A stretch of 39,377 nt of DNA from Treponema sp. (GCA_009784935.1 WQXI01000019.1:1-39377), one strand, 5' to 3'; positions 1-8,985 are shown, numbered from the stretch's first letter. Program-made: numbers and translations. The notes: a model not told the origin generated them from the letters alone.

Positions 1-114
1 AATAGGGTTTGCTGTTTCACGATTATTTCTTTCGCCTTTGCAAGCTGTTAATCCGGCAATTATTCCGAATATAGCTAATGCAATTAAAAAATTATTCTTT
101 TTCCTTGTTTTCAT
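1..114 (-). CDS. Lipoprotein, N-terminal 38 residues only (cut by window edge)
   Basis: The reverse strand reads an ATG at 114 followed by an open frame to the window edge. The 38 visible residues form a lipoprotein signal: a basic start (MKTRKK), a hydrophobic stretch, and a lipobox LTAC with the modified cysteine at residue 25, followed by a polar charged tail. The product should be lipid-anchored in the cell envelope. Function cannot be judged because the mature part lies outside the window. The start lies 38 bp after the leucine dehydrogenase stop, so it may be read from the same transcript. No clear Shine-Dalgarno is visible before the ATG. Confidence 0.65.
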   Translation of the reverse strand, partial: MKTRKKNNFLIALAIFGIIAGLTACKGERNNRETANPI

Positions 115-152
115 ACATATACTTATATCATAAATATAGAAATTATTCAACT

Positions 153-1196
153 TTATTTTTTATGTGCGTTAACAATTCCTTCTGCAAACTCATCCGCTGC
201 TTTGCTGGTGCTGATTTGTTTTTCTTTTGCAAGAGAAATTATTTTTAACGTGGTATCGTAGATTTCATCTACTTTTTTATTTACAACATTTACGTCATAG
301 AAACCGTCTGTAATCTCCATTCCGCAATTTATTACACCGCCGGAATTAATAATATAATCTGGCAAATACAAGATTCCCATTTTATCTAGCGCATTTCCTG
401 TTGATGAATCTGTAAGAACATTATTTGCAGCGCCCGCTACGATTTGACACTTTAAACTCTTTATGTTATTTATGTTTAACACCGCTCCCATAGCACAAGG
501 CGCGAATATATCACATTCTGTTTTTAATACTTCCTGCGCGGTTATACCAGTTGCGCCTAATTCATTTATTGCTCTTTCCATTTTTGCAGGACTTGTATTA
601 TAAACTTTTAATTTAGCGTTCTCTTTATGTAAAAGCTCGCAAAGTTTGTAACCAACACTTCCAATTCCCTGCACTACGATTGTCTTTCCGTTAAGAGAAT
701 CGCTGCCAAATCTAACTTTGGCACCTGCTTTCATTGCCATATAAACACCGCGCGCAGTAAACGGAGACGGGTCACCGCTTACCTCTGGAGTTCCGGAAAC
801 ATATTTTGTAACTTCGTTAATCTGCGAAATATCCGAAGCGCCCATATTGACATCTTCTGCGGTGTAGTATTTTCCGCCAAGCGAATCTATAAACCTGCCG
901 TACGAATGAAAAAACTCTTTCGATTTTAATTTTTGCGGATCTCCGATAATTACAGCTTTTCCTCCGCCAAGTTTAAGACCAGCCGCCGCGCTTTTAAAAG
1001 TCATCCCTCTGGAAAGGCGCAAAACGTCAAATAACGCTTCATCATCTGTACTGTAATTCCAAAAACGGCTTCCTCCCAATGCAGGACCCAGATTTGTATT
1101 ATGGATAGCGATTATTGCATTAAGACCAACCTTTTCATCCCGCACAAAAACAATCTGCTCGTGGCCGTATTTATTCATTTCCTCAAACATTTCCAT
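153..1196 (-). CDS. ldh: Leucine (branched-chain amino acid) dehydrogenase
   Basis: NAD-dependent oxidative deamination of leucine/valine/isoleucine to 2-oxo acids (Glu/Leu/Phe/Val dehydrogenase superfamily), cytoplasmic. At 347 aa it is close to family length. The motif LGPALGGSR is at residues 36-44, the substrate-binding lysine K68 and catalytic K80 (in GGGKAVIIGDP) and catalytic D115 (in TAEDVN) sit at the numbers usual for the bacillar enzyme. A Rossmann GIGSVG motif follows in the NAD domain. The start is supported by a strong AAAGGAG 7 nt upstream. It follows the YCII gene by 51 bp in the same direction and is probably co-transcribed from the promoter at 1573-1601. In a fermenting gut bacterium it would serve branched-chain amino acid catabolism or the reverse amination. 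Phenylalanine or valine preference cannot be excluded. Confidence 0.92.
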   Translation of the reverse strand: MEMFEEMNKYGHEQIVFVRDEKVGLNAIIAIHNTNLGPALGGSRFWNYSTDDEALFDVLRLSRGMTFKSAAAGLKLGGGKAVIIGDPQKLKSKEFFHSYGRFIDSLGGKYYTAEDVNMGASDISQINEVTKYVSGTPEVSGDPSPFTARGVYMAMKAGAKVRFGSDSLNGKTIVVQGIGSVGYKLCELLHKENAKLKVYNTSPAKMERAINELGATGITAQEVLKTECDIFAPCAMGAVLNINNIKSLKCQIVAGAANNVLTDSSTGNALDKMGILYLPDYIINSGGVINCGMEITDGFYDVNVVNKKVDEIYDTTLKIISLAKEKQISTSKAADEFAEGIVNAHKK

Positions 1197-1247
1197 AAAT
1201 TTATCTCCTTTTTGAAATATATCTAAATTTTATTACAATATATTTCT

Positions 1248-1547
1248 CTACAATAAATAATTATTTTCTTTATTCCCTACTTGCAGTGTACTAAGTTTAT
1301 ATGTTGCATATCCTTCAGCGACAAATGGTTCTGATTTACAAATCTCTTTTGCTTCTTTATCGTTTTCTGCTTTAAAAATGATCATTCCTGCAACGCCAGG
1401 ATAACCTTTTAACGGACCGCAAAGCACCAGCTTTTTCTTTTTATCCAGATTTCTAATATGATCAACATGCTTTACGACCATTTCTTTGTTTATCTTGTTA
1501 TAATTTTTACCTCTTTCAATCATCATAACATACAATAAATTATCCAT
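1248..1547 (-). CDS. YCII-domain protein
   Basis: A 99-residue ferredoxin-like alpha/beta barrel protein of the YciI family; members are small cytoplasmic proteins with a conserved His, and most have no established reaction. Here the family-type H is in the VVKHVDHIRNL segment and the typical LVLCGPLKG and GMIIFKA strands follow. I chose the ATG at 1547 rather than the longer frame at 1571: it has GGGGAG 6 nt upstream, whereas the 1571 ATG falls on the -10 box of the promoter at 1573-1601. It is the first gene of a probable operon with leucine dehydrogenase, which suggests, without proof, a link to that catabolic step. Confidence 0.8.
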   Translation of the reverse strand: MDNLLYVMMIERGKNYNKINKEMVVKHVDHIRNLDKKKKLVLCGPLKGYPGVAGMIIFKAENDKEAKEICKSEPFVAEGYATYKLSTLQVGNKENNYLL

Positions 1548-1572
1548 TTTTTCTCCCCATACAATCTTCACA

Positions 1573-1601
1573 ACTATATTATTATGTAATTATATTGTCA
1601 A
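1573..1601 (-). promoter_or_regulatory. Sigma-70-type promoter for YCII-leucine dehydrogenase
   Basis: On the minus strand TTGACA (1601-1596), a 17-nt spacer and TATAGT (1578-1573). The predicted transcription start is near 1566, giving a leader of about 20 nt that contains the GGGGAG ribosome site of the YCII gene. Confidence 0.75.
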
Positions 1602-1629
1602 GACCTTTTCGGATATATTTAAAAAAGCG

Positions 1630-2493
1630 CTAGCAGGTACCCTTCAAAGTACACGTTATTGTCGCGCGGGCATTTGCGATAAAAGCTTCTTTCGGCTGAT
1701 AGGTAAGCAATGTTGGAGTGCCGTACTTTTTATAAAAAAGATCAAGCATTTCTTCTTCGTTATAATTTTTCTGCTTCATATCCAGAATAAAGTTATAGCA
1801 CTCTTTATTTGCAGCTAATGATCTGTCAAAGTAGCCGTCTGTATCTTCATTCTTTGCAATTCCCCTGTGAGGTAATGACAAATATTTATAAGGCTTATTA
1901 CGGCATTTTTCTATAGAACGTAATGTGTCGTCGTAACCTGTAAGATAACAAGGATACATAAATCCATCGGGCATTAAAACTCCGGGTGTCTCGTTTAGAA
2001 TAAGCAGTTCAAGCTCAGGTATAAAATAACAAAGAGAATCCCGTGTGTGTCCCGGGGTCTCGAGCGCTTCGATAGTTATATCTCCCAAGAAAATTGTATC
2101 TCCGTCTTTTACAATAATATCAGCTTTAAAAACATCATCACTGTATTCAAAATCAAATGCGCCTCCAAGCACTCCGGCTGCATTGATCGACAACTCGCGG
2201 ATAACTCTGCGGGGTGTGTCTTTTAAAAGTACGGCAGCCCCTGCCTCTGACGTTACTGTCTGTGCATTAGGCCATTCTTTTTTTATAAATGGAAGCGCCC
2301 CGATATGATCGTAATGAGTATGAGTAATGAGGATATAATCCAGGGATCTATTGCCCAGCGCGCTTTTAATATTATTGATTGTTTTATCTGAGCAAAAAGC
2401 CATGCCGCAGTCTACAAGAGCGGTTTTTTCATTACCAATCAAGAGCTGACCTTCGCTTGAATTGTGCGCTATGCAATTTACATATTTGTCCAT
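1630..2493 (-). CDS. MBL-fold metallo-hydrolase
   Basis: Metallo-beta-lactamase-fold hydrolase, 287 aa, soluble. The metal motif HTHYDH is at residues 58-63 (H58, H60, D62, H63), followed by the third-ligand region ETPGHTRDS and a late HRG segment, the pattern of the glyoxalase-II/RNase-Z-like superfamily with a binuclear metal site. The substrate cannot be named from sequence. The ATG at 2493 was chosen because AAGAGG lies 7 nt before it; the frame is open for 16 more codons upstream without a ribosome site. The gene is divergent from the GH9 gene and shares the 85-bp intergenic region with it; no clear promoter of its own could be fixed. It ends 28 bp before the promoter of the YCII operon. 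Confidence 0.85.
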   Translation of the reverse strand: MDKYVNCIAHNSSEGQLLIGNEKTALVDCGMAFCSDKTINNIKSALGNRSLDYILITHTHYDHIGALPFIKKEWPNAQTVTSEAGAAVLLKDTPRRVIRELSINAAGVLGGAFDFEYSDDVFKADIIVKDGDTIFLGDITIEALETPGHTRDSLCYFIPELELLILNETPGVLMPDGFMYPCYLTGYDDTLRSIEKCRNKPYKYLSLPHRGIAKNEDTDGYFDRSLAANKECYNFILDMKQKNYNEEEMLDLFYKKYGTPTLLTYQPKEAFIANARATITCTLKGTC

Positions 2494-2541
2494 CTTTTTT
2501 CCTCTTGTAATAATTAAATAATAAAATGAGATATTATTCAA

Positions 2542-2570
2542 TTAACAAATTAAATAATCTGTGCTATAAT
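2542..2570 (+). promoter_or_regulatory. Promoter of the GH9 gene, predicting a leaderless mRNA
   Basis: TTAACA (2542-2547), 17-nt spacer, perfect TATAAT (2565-2570). The initiation point would fall at about 2577, while the GH9 ATG is at 2579. No Shine-Dalgarno fits between them, so the mRNA is probably leaderless. Confidence 0.7.
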
Positions 2571-2578
2571 TTTAAGCA

Positions 2579-4885
2579 ATGAAGGCTGTTCATAACAATA
2601 AATATTTACTGGTTTTAGCTGTTGTGTTTATACTTCTTTTTGGGTTGAGCCAAAGCGGAGGCAGAAATAACCAGAGCGGGAGCAGAAGATTGAAAGATAT
2701 TTCTGTTTTTCATAAATACAGCGATTACCGTACACAAGGAAAAAACGCAGCGATTTTTTGCTCGGCATGGGGAAATCTAGAATTGGAAAACGGCGTTATC
2801 CCGTTAGAAAGAAGAGTCAGAAACGGAAGCAAAAGAGTATACAGAGTTAATGCGAGCGGTAATTGCGGAATAATGTTTCCGCTTCATGGGTGGGGAGCGT
2901 TTTCTCTGCAGCAGTACCATGAGAACGGATATATTGAGTTTGATGTACGGGGAGCTGCCGGAGGCGAAAACTTTACCGTTGGCCTTCGTTCTGATACAAG
3001 AAATGTTGTTGTAAACAGCAATGTTTCGCTTGCGTCGCAGAATATTCAATTAACTACAGCATGGCAGACTGTTAGAATTCCTTTAAAAGCGTTTACGGCA
3101 AATAACAGACCCGGATTTAATATAAATAATATTTTATTGATAGAAATTTTAATTTCATCCGCCTCGCAGTTTTATTTATCAGAAATGTATATTAAATCTC
3201 CCGATAACGAAAAACAGTATCCTGTTATAAAAGTTAATCAAACAGGTTATGAATTAAATCATGAAAAATTTGCTTTAGTAAGCAGTTTTCCCGGTATTTA
3301 TAATTTATCTGCAAACACAGAATTTAATGTAATCAATGCAAGCGGGCAGGTAAGGTTTACAGGAAGACTGCAGGCTGTTTCCAGAAACGTTGACGCTGTA
3401 TCAGGCGAAATAGTTTTTAAGGCAGACTTTTCCCAATTTAACGAACCCGGCACATACTCAATTAGAATAACAAATCCTCAAATGCCGGACTCGTTTAAAT
3501 TCATCATTGGCACTAGTGTTTACAATAATCTTTTTATTGATTCGATAAAATACTTTTATTTACAGCGTCAAGGTATAAATATCGAACAAAGGCATGCAGG
3601 AATATTTGCAAGAAGAAATCTTCATCCAAATGACAGCAGAGTAAAAAAATATTCTCAGCGGAATGATCCTAACGCCCCGGTATTTGATGTTTCCCGCGGC
3701 TGGTATGACGCAGGTGATTTTGGAAAATATTTTCCGCCTGCCGCTTCTGCCGTAACCGATCTTTTGCTTGCGTACGAGTTTTTTCCGCAGTTGTTTTTAA
3801 ATAATCAATTAAATATTCCAGAATCAAGAAACGGCTCTCCGGATATTTTAGACGAAGTTAAATGGGCGCTGGATATGATGTTAAAATTCGAAGACGGCTC
3901 AAGCGGCGGTTTTTACGAGGTCGCAAATTACGAAGGAGAAACAATCTACATTATTGACACAAACGGCGTCACAGGAGAAGGTAACACAAAATCAACTAAC
4001 GCAACATCTTGGGCGGCAGGTATCTTTGCTCATGCTTATATTGTGTATAAAGATATTCCTGTTCACAGAGATTTTGCTGCCAGGTGTTTGCAGGCTGCAG
4101 TACGAGCATGGAGCTATTTAGAAAGAAATCCAAACGAACACACATGGGTAAGCGGAGCGGGGAGATCATATTATTATGACACAGCCGATACAGCGAAAGT
4201 TAAATTCTTGGCAGCAGCAGCATTGTACAGAGCAACAGGCGAAGAAAAATATAATCGATTTGTCATAGATAACTATAGAAGACATAATTATCAAAGAGAA
4301 TTTAATGCTTTTCATGTAGTAACTATCGGAGATTTAGGAACAGGTTTTATTCATTATGCAATGAGTTCAAATCCAAATCCCGCCGTTATACGATATTTTG
4401 ATGAAAGGTTCAGAGGGTTCGAATCTGCAATACTTAATATATATAATTCCAACGTTTGGCCTTCAGGGCTGGTTAATTGGGCGTATTTTTGGGGTTCGAG
4501 CAAACCAATTGCGCGTATACCGGTTGAACTTTATATTTGCAATAAGCTATTAAACAGAGATACTTCAAAATCAATAGAGCTTTTGCGGAACAGCGTTCAC
4601 TATATTCTAGGAATTAACCCGCTTTCATTTTCGTTTATTTCCGGTTACGGTGAAAACAGCGTAAAAAATATTTATAGCGGTATTTTTTCCTATAACGGCA
4701 TAATTGAAATACCCAAGGGATACCTTGCGGGCGGAGCAAATCAGTACGAAGCCGGTTTTATGTCCAATTTTGTGTCAAAATGTTATATTGATATCGATCG
4801 CGAATGGACTACCAATGAACACGCTATTTATTGGAATGCAGCTATGGTTTTGTGTCTCGCTGCGGTAATAGGAACTGCAAATTGA
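2579..4885 (+). CDS. Glycoside hydrolase family 9 (endoglucanase-like), secreted or anchored
   Basis: A 768-residue GH9 enzyme expected to cleave beta-1,4-glucans by inversion. A hydrophobic N-terminal segment (about residues 8-25) is a signal peptide or anchor. Residues about 50-205 look like a beta-sandwich carbohydrate-binding module, about 215-310 like the Ig-like CelD N-terminal domain, and about 315-765 are the (alpha/alpha)6 catalytic domain. The catalytic base region WYDAGDFGKY has D377 and D380; the acid is E747 in TNEHAIYWNA. The usual substrate-binding motif ending in HPHHR near the C-terminus is absent: the equivalent stretch reads YGENSVKNIYSG (residues 690-701). So the fold and catalytic pair are present but specificity may differ (exo-acting, xyloglucan or glucosaminidase-like activity are alternatives). 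No Shine-Dalgarno; the promoter predicts a leaderless message. Confidence 0.9.
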   Translation: MKAVHNNKYLLVLAVVFILLFGLSQSGGRNNQSGSRRLKDISVFHKYSDYRTQGKNAAIFCSAWGNLELENGVIPLERRVRNGSKRVYRVNASGNCGIMFPLHGWGAFSLQQYHENGYIEFDVRGAAGGENFTVGLRSDTRNVVVNSNVSLASQNIQLTTAWQTVRIPLKAFTANNRPGFNINNILLIEILISSASQFYLSEMYIKSPDNEKQYPVIKVNQTGYELNHEKFALVSSFPGIYNLSANTEFNVINASGQVRFTGRLQAVSRNVDAVSGEIVFKADFSQFNEPGTYSIRITNPQMPDSFKFIIGTSVYNNLFIDSIKYFYLQRQGINIEQRHAGIFARRNLHPNDSRVKKYSQRNDPNAPVFDVSRGWYDAGDFGKYFPPAASAVTDLLLAYEFFPQLFLNNQLNIPESRNGSPDILDEVKWALDMMLKFEDGSSGGFYEVANYEGETIYIIDTNGVTGEGNTKSTNATSWAAGIFAHAYIVYKDIPVHRDFAARCLQAAVRAWSYLERNPNEHTWVSGAGRSYYYDTADTAKVKFLAAAALYRATGEEKYNRFVIDNYRRHNYQREFNAFHVVTIGDLGTGFIHYAMSSNPNPAVIRYFDERFRGFESAILNIYNSNVWPSGLVNWAYFWGSSKPIARIPVELYICNKLLNRDTSKSIELLRNSVHYILGINPLSFSFISGYGENSVKNIYSGIFSYNGIIEIPKGYLAGGANQYEAGFMSNFVSKCYIDIDREWTTNEHAIYWNAAMVLCLAAVIGTAN

Positions 4886-4899
4886 TAATATTATACCTG

Positions 4900-4929
4900 T
4901 TGACATGATCGCTTTTTTATTAATATAAT
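4900..4929 (+). promoter_or_regulatory. Strong promoter of the signalling operon
   Basis: TTGACA (4900-4905), 18-nt spacer, TATAAT (4924-4929), both consensus. It is followed by a purine-rich ribosome site, GGGGAGAGAGGGGA, immediately before the ATG at 4954. Confidence 0.8.
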
Positions 4930-4953
4930 CAATAATATTGGGGAGAGAGGGGA

Positions 4954-5310
4954 ATGAAGACAGTTTTCATAGTTGATGACAATGAAACTAACCGTTTAGC
5001 GGCGAAAACTGCACTGGGCGAAATTTACAATACATATGCAGTTCCGTCTGCAGAACAGATGTTTGTTCTGCTGGAAAAAATTAAACCCGATTTAATTCTG
5101 CTTGATGTCGAAATGCCCGAAATGGATGGTTTTGAAGCTATAAAAATATTAAAATCCAAGCCAGATACAAAAGATATTCCGGTTGTTTTTCTGACAGCTT
5201 CTACTGTTTCCGGAGACAGATTTGAAGGGCTCTCTCTTGGAGCAGTGGACTATATTTCCAAACCTTTTCTTCCAAACCTTCTTCTTCAGCGTATTAACAG
5301 AAACATCTAA
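4954..5310 (+). CDS. Stand-alone receiver domain (CheY-like response regulator)
   Basis: A 118-residue single receiver domain with no output domain. Acidic pocket D8-D9, phospho-acceptor D51 (LLDVEMPEMDG), T81 (FLTAS) and K103 (ISKPF) are all present, so it should accept phosphate. It is the first gene of an operon with the DAG-kinase-fold protein (18 bp downstream) and the hybrid kinase that ends in an HPt domain; it is a plausible terminal acceptor of that phosphorelay. With no DNA-binding or enzyme domain it must act by protein contact, either on a partner in this operon or at the flagellar motor like CheY. The start has a very strong ribosome site. Confidence 0.93.
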   Translation: MKTVFIVDDNETNRLAAKTALGEIYNTYAVPSAEQMFVLLEKIKPDLILLDVEMPEMDGFEAIKILKSKPDTKDIPVVFLTASTVSGDRFEGLSLGAVDYISKPFLPNLLLQRINRNI

Positions 5311-5328
5311 ATTATTGAGAGAAATATC

Positions 5329-6294
5329 GTGAGGCATTTATTCATAATTAACCCTGTAGCAAAACGAATTAAGGGTAAAACAAAAAAAATCAAAGATAAG
5401 ATTCATGCATTTTTTAAAGAGTATCCTGATTTGGACTATGATATATTTGAATCGAGGTGGTGCCGCGATTTTCTTACTTGTATCAGGCGTTATATCTCGG
5501 ACACAAGCGAAGCTGTCCGTATTCATGCTATCGGCGGTAACGGCACACTTTTTGAAGCTGTAAATAGTATAGTAGGACTTTCAAATGTAGAAGTAGCTGC
5601 GTACCCTTACGGCAGTGCAAATGCTTTTTTAAGATACTTTGGTTCTAAAAACGAAAAGCATTTTTTATCTTTAGAAAGCATGGTCTTTTCTAAAACAATT
5701 CCGCTTGACATTATCCGCTGCGGAAATAATTACGGCGTTGGTTTTGCGATAGCGGGAATGGAAGCTTTTGCAAATATGAAAGGCGATGAATGGATAGAAA
5801 AGGGCGTGCCGGAAGATATAGCTTATGTTTCGGCGGCGATAATTCAATTATTCAGAGGCAGGGCAAGCCAAAGATATTTTATAGAAATAGACGGCGTAAA
5901 AATAGAAGGTGATTTTATTTCTGTGTTAGTTGCAAACGCGCCCTGTTACGGCAAAGCTATGCATGCTGCCGTTGACGCTCACCCAGATGACGGTATGCTG
6001 CATGTATATGTTTTTAAAAACGCATCAGCGCTTAAGCTGCTTTCTACAATTCCAGTTTACACAAAGGGCGGTTATTTAAAATTGCCCGAAATGGTTATAC
6101 ATCGAAAAGCAAAAAAAATTAAGCTTTCTTCTGACAAGGTTATGTGCATGAGCATAGACGGGCAGACAATGTACGGCACATCAATCGAATACGAGTTAAT
6201 GCCTCACGCTATTAATTTTGTATGTCCCAGCAAAGTAGATATCTCCAAACTGCCGCGGATTTTTGGTAAACCTAAAGAGGGCTTTAGAATATGA
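5329..6294 (+). CDS. Diacylglycerol/sphingosine-kinase-fold protein with altered GGDGT motif
   Basis: A 321-residue protein of the YegS/DgkB/LCB5 lipid kinase superfamily: N-terminal IINPVAKRIKGK nucleotide loop, the GGxGT loop, and a C-terminal beta-sandwich with the family's SIDGQ-like element (MSIDGQTMYG). Family members transfer ATP phosphate to a lipid hydroxyl at the membrane. Here the normally invariant GGDGT reads GGNGT (N71), and the following PxGTxNDFAR-type motif reads PYGSANAFLRYFG, so two conserved sites deviate. It may be a weak kinase, use another substrate, or be a regulatory pseudo-kinase. The start is GTG with GAGAG upstream. It overlaps the hybrid kinase by 4 bp (ATGA), which implies translational coupling. 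Its place between a receiver and a histidine kinase suggests it is an output of the relay. Confidence 0.85.
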   Translation: MRHLFIINPVAKRIKGKTKKIKDKIHAFFKEYPDLDYDIFESRWCRDFLTCIRRYISDTSEAVRIHAIGGNGTLFEAVNSIVGLSNVEVAAYPYGSANAFLRYFGSKNEKHFLSLESMVFSKTIPLDIIRCGNNYGVGFAIAGMEAFANMKGDEWIEKGVPEDIAYVSAAIIQLFRGRASQRYFIEIDGVKIEGDFISVLVANAPCYGKAMHAAVDAHPDDGMLHVYVFKNASALKLLSTIPVYTKGGYLKLPEMVIHRKAKKIKLSSDKVMCMSIDGQTMYGTSIEYELMPHAINFVCPSKVDISKLPRIFGKPKEGFRI

Positions 6295-8972
6295 AAGACC
6301 TCATTAAAGCAACAAAAACTCCTGTAAGATTAATTGTAATTGCATATTCAATTATTCAAGCTTCTGTTTATGTAATTTTTTCTCTTGATAACGCGCCGCA
6401 GCGCATTATTATAAGCGCATTAATGATATTCCTTGTTTTATTTGTTACAAAGATTAAAGGGCTTACGAGGCTTCATTTATCAATTATTATGCCTCTATCT
6501 ATTGCGGCTGTAGAACTAATAGCCGCTTCTGTATTTACAGAAGGAAACCGTTTAATATATATCTTTTTAATCGGCGCTTCGCTGGTTAGTTTTTTATATG
6601 TAAATGTTAAAGGTCTATTTATTTCTAACTTAATAATCTGTACAGCGGTTGTTATCTTAATAACAGTTTTTGATATCAGGCTTCTTGGTCCAAGTTATTC
6701 GTCTAATGATGATTTATTTAGTTTTTTTGGTATGGCTTTTAATTTTGTTGTAATTCAAATGATAGGAAAATATTCTGTTGGAATGCTCAGCCGATCTCAA
6801 CAGACAGGCGTTACTTTTGATAAAGTATTGCAAGAAACATCGAGTCTAATTGTAATTGTAAATAACGAAGCGCGGGTAGAATATATAAGTAAATCATTTG
6901 CAAAGATTCTTGATATCGAAAAACAGGAATATGCAATTAACCTGCCGTTTGTCGATTTGTTTCCCAATATCGAATTAAAATATTTTTTCGGCGAATTATT
7001 GGAACGTTACGGCACTATAGAAACAACCTTTGATATTAAAACAAAAGTAGAAGCGAGTACTGCAAATGGGCAGCCTTCCGGTTTGCAGCCGGAAATCACC
7101 CGCAGTTTTTTACTGCATTCCATACCAATGGGAAAAATTGATCCAAACAGCGGAAACTTTGGTATTGCGCGCTTTTTTGACTGCGTAGAAATCACTCCAA
7201 TAATAGAATCGCAGCGTACGGCAGAAGCCGCTACAAGATCAAAGAGCGAGTTTCTTGCGATGATGTCGCACGAGATTCGCACGCCGCTTAATGCAATAAT
7301 CGGCATTTCTCAAATTCAATTAGAAGACAGCAGTCTGCCTGACAAATATGCGGCGGCGCAGGAAAAAATATTAACATCTGGCAGCAGCCTTCTTGGAATT
7401 ATTAATGACATTTTGGATATGTCAAAAATTGAAACAGGTAAATTGCAGTCTAACATCATGGAATACGATACGCCGAGCTTTATAAATGATACAATTCAGC
7501 TTAATATTGTGCGCATTGGTTCTAAACCGATTAAATTTATTCTTGATATAAACGAAAACCTTCCGTCAAAACTTTTTGGAGATGAACTTCGTCTTAAGCA
7601 GATATTAAACAACCTGCTTTCCAATGCGTTTAAGTACACAGAAGGAGGACATGTTAAACTGTCCGTAAAACATGCCGTGATAGATAACAGTGTTTACTTG
7701 AGCTTTGATATAGAAGATACCGGGCAAGGCTTGAAAGAAGAAGATAAAAAACGTTTATTTACAGAATATCTAAGATTTAATTCCGAAGCTAACCGCAATA
7801 CAGAAGGAACAGGGTTAGGTTTAAACATTACGCAAAAACTTGTAGAAATGATGGACGGAAAAATAACTGTAGAAAGCGAATACGGAAAAGGCAGTGTGTT
7901 TTCTGTTACGGTTAAGCAGGGAATGAATGAATATATTCCTATAGGAAAAGAACTTACAGATCGTTTATGCAGTTTTACATACAGCGGAGAGAAGCAGGCT
8001 GTTAAGCTTCAAATTTTACGCGAGATTATGCCTTACGGAAAAGTGCTCGTTGTTGATGATGTCGAAACAAATCTTTTTGTCGCAGAAGGATTATTAAAAC
8101 CCTATAAACTTAGTATAGAAACAGTTAACAGCGGTTTTTCTGCAATCGAAAAAATTAAAAACGGCAGAGTATATGACATTATTTTTATGGATCACATGAT
8201 GCCTGTAATGGACGGAATTGAAACAACAGATAAAATCCGCAGACTCGGATATGGGCATCCAATAGTTGCGCTTACAGCCAATGCTCTTTCTGGTAATGAT
8301 GAAATGTTTGCGCAAAAAGGCTTTGATGGATTTATCCCTAAACCGATAGATATAAGGATTTTAAATAATACGCTGATTAAATATATCAAGGATAAAAATC
8401 CGGAAGAAGCAAAAAAATATATCTCAGAGACTGTAATAGAAAATGAACAGCAGGAAATAACTCCAAAAATGATACAGGTATTCTGCCGTGATACAGAAAA
8501 AGCAATAAAGATATTAAAAGTAAAAGATGACATTAAATTATTTAATACAACTGTTCATGCAATGAAATCGGCTTTATGGAATATCGGAGAGAAGGATACG
8601 TCAGAAATTGCCTCTGCGCTGGAGGAAGCAGGGCGCAGAAATGATTTTGACTATATTTCTGCCAATACAGGTAAATTTATTAATCAATTGTCAAAATTAA
8701 TCAACCATTTTAATTCTATGCAGCTCAATAGCAAAAATAATGACGCTGCCGGCAATGATATAAAAGAAGACAAAGAATTTTTGAATACTCAATTATTGAC
8801 TATTAAAACTGCTTGCGCTGATTATGATATAGATACCGCAATAAATGCTCTTAAAATATTAAAAGAAAAACCATGGAAAAAGACAACATTAGTATTAATA
8901 GAAAATATTTTTGACTTGCTGTACCTAAACAGCGACTTTGAGAACGCAGCTCTTATGTGCGATAGATTCTGA
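6291..8972 (+). CDS. Membrane hybrid histidine kinase with receiver and HPt domains
   Basis: An 893-residue sensor kinase. About residues 1-165 contain some six hydrophobic segments, so sensing may be in or at the membrane. About 180-300 resembles a PAS domain. The HisKA box FLAMMSHEIRTPLN carries the phospho-accepting H327; the ATPase domain has DTGQGL and GTGLGLN. A receiver follows (VLVVDDVETN, acceptor D634 in FMDHMMPVMDG, KP in FIPKP). An HPt domain carries H756 in VHAMKSALWNIG. A helical tail of about 80 residues ends the protein. H327-D634-H756 is a full His-Asp-His relay whose next acceptor could be D51 of the receiver encoded first in the operon. The start overlaps the previous stop (ATGA). 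The signal is unknown. Confidence 0.93.
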   Translation: MKDLIKATKTPVRLIVIAYSIIQASVYVIFSLDNAPQRIIISALMIFLVLFVTKIKGLTRLHLSIIMPLSIAAVELIAASVFTEGNRLIYIFLIGASLVSFLYVNVKGLFISNLIICTAVVILITVFDIRLLGPSYSSNDDLFSFFGMAFNFVVIQMIGKYSVGMLSRSQQTGVTFDKVLQETSSLIVIVNNEARVEYISKSFAKILDIEKQEYAINLPFVDLFPNIELKYFFGELLERYGTIETTFDIKTKVEASTANGQPSGLQPEITRSFLLHSIPMGKIDPNSGNFGIARFFDCVEITPIIESQRTAEAATRSKSEFLAMMSHEIRTPLNAIIGISQIQLEDSSLPDKYAAAQEKILTSGSSLLGIINDILDMSKIETGKLQSNIMEYDTPSFINDTIQLNIVRIGSKPIKFILDINENLPSKLFGDELRLKQILNNLLSNAFKYTEGGHVKLSVKHAVIDNSVYLSFDIEDTGQGLKEEDKKRLFTEYLRFNSEANRNTEGTGLGLNITQKLVEMMDGKITVESEYGKGSVFSVTVKQGMNEYIPIGKELTDRLCSFTYSGEKQAVKLQILREIMPYGKVLVVDDVETNLFVAEGLLKPYKLSIETVNSGFSAIEKIKNGRVYDIIFMDHMMPVMDGIETTDKIRRLGYGHPIVALTANALSGNDEMFAQKGFDGFIPKPIDIRILNNTLIKYIKDKNPEEAKKYISETVIENEQQEITPKMIQVFCRDTEKAIKILKVKDDIKLFNTTVHAMKSALWNIGEKDTSEIASALEEAGRRNDFDYISANTGKFINQLSKLINHFNSMQLNSKNNDAAGNDIKEDKEFLNTQLLTIKTACADYDIDTAINALKILKEKPWKKTTLVLIENIFDLLYLNSDFENAALMCDRF

Positions 8973-8985
8973 CAGGAATAAAACC

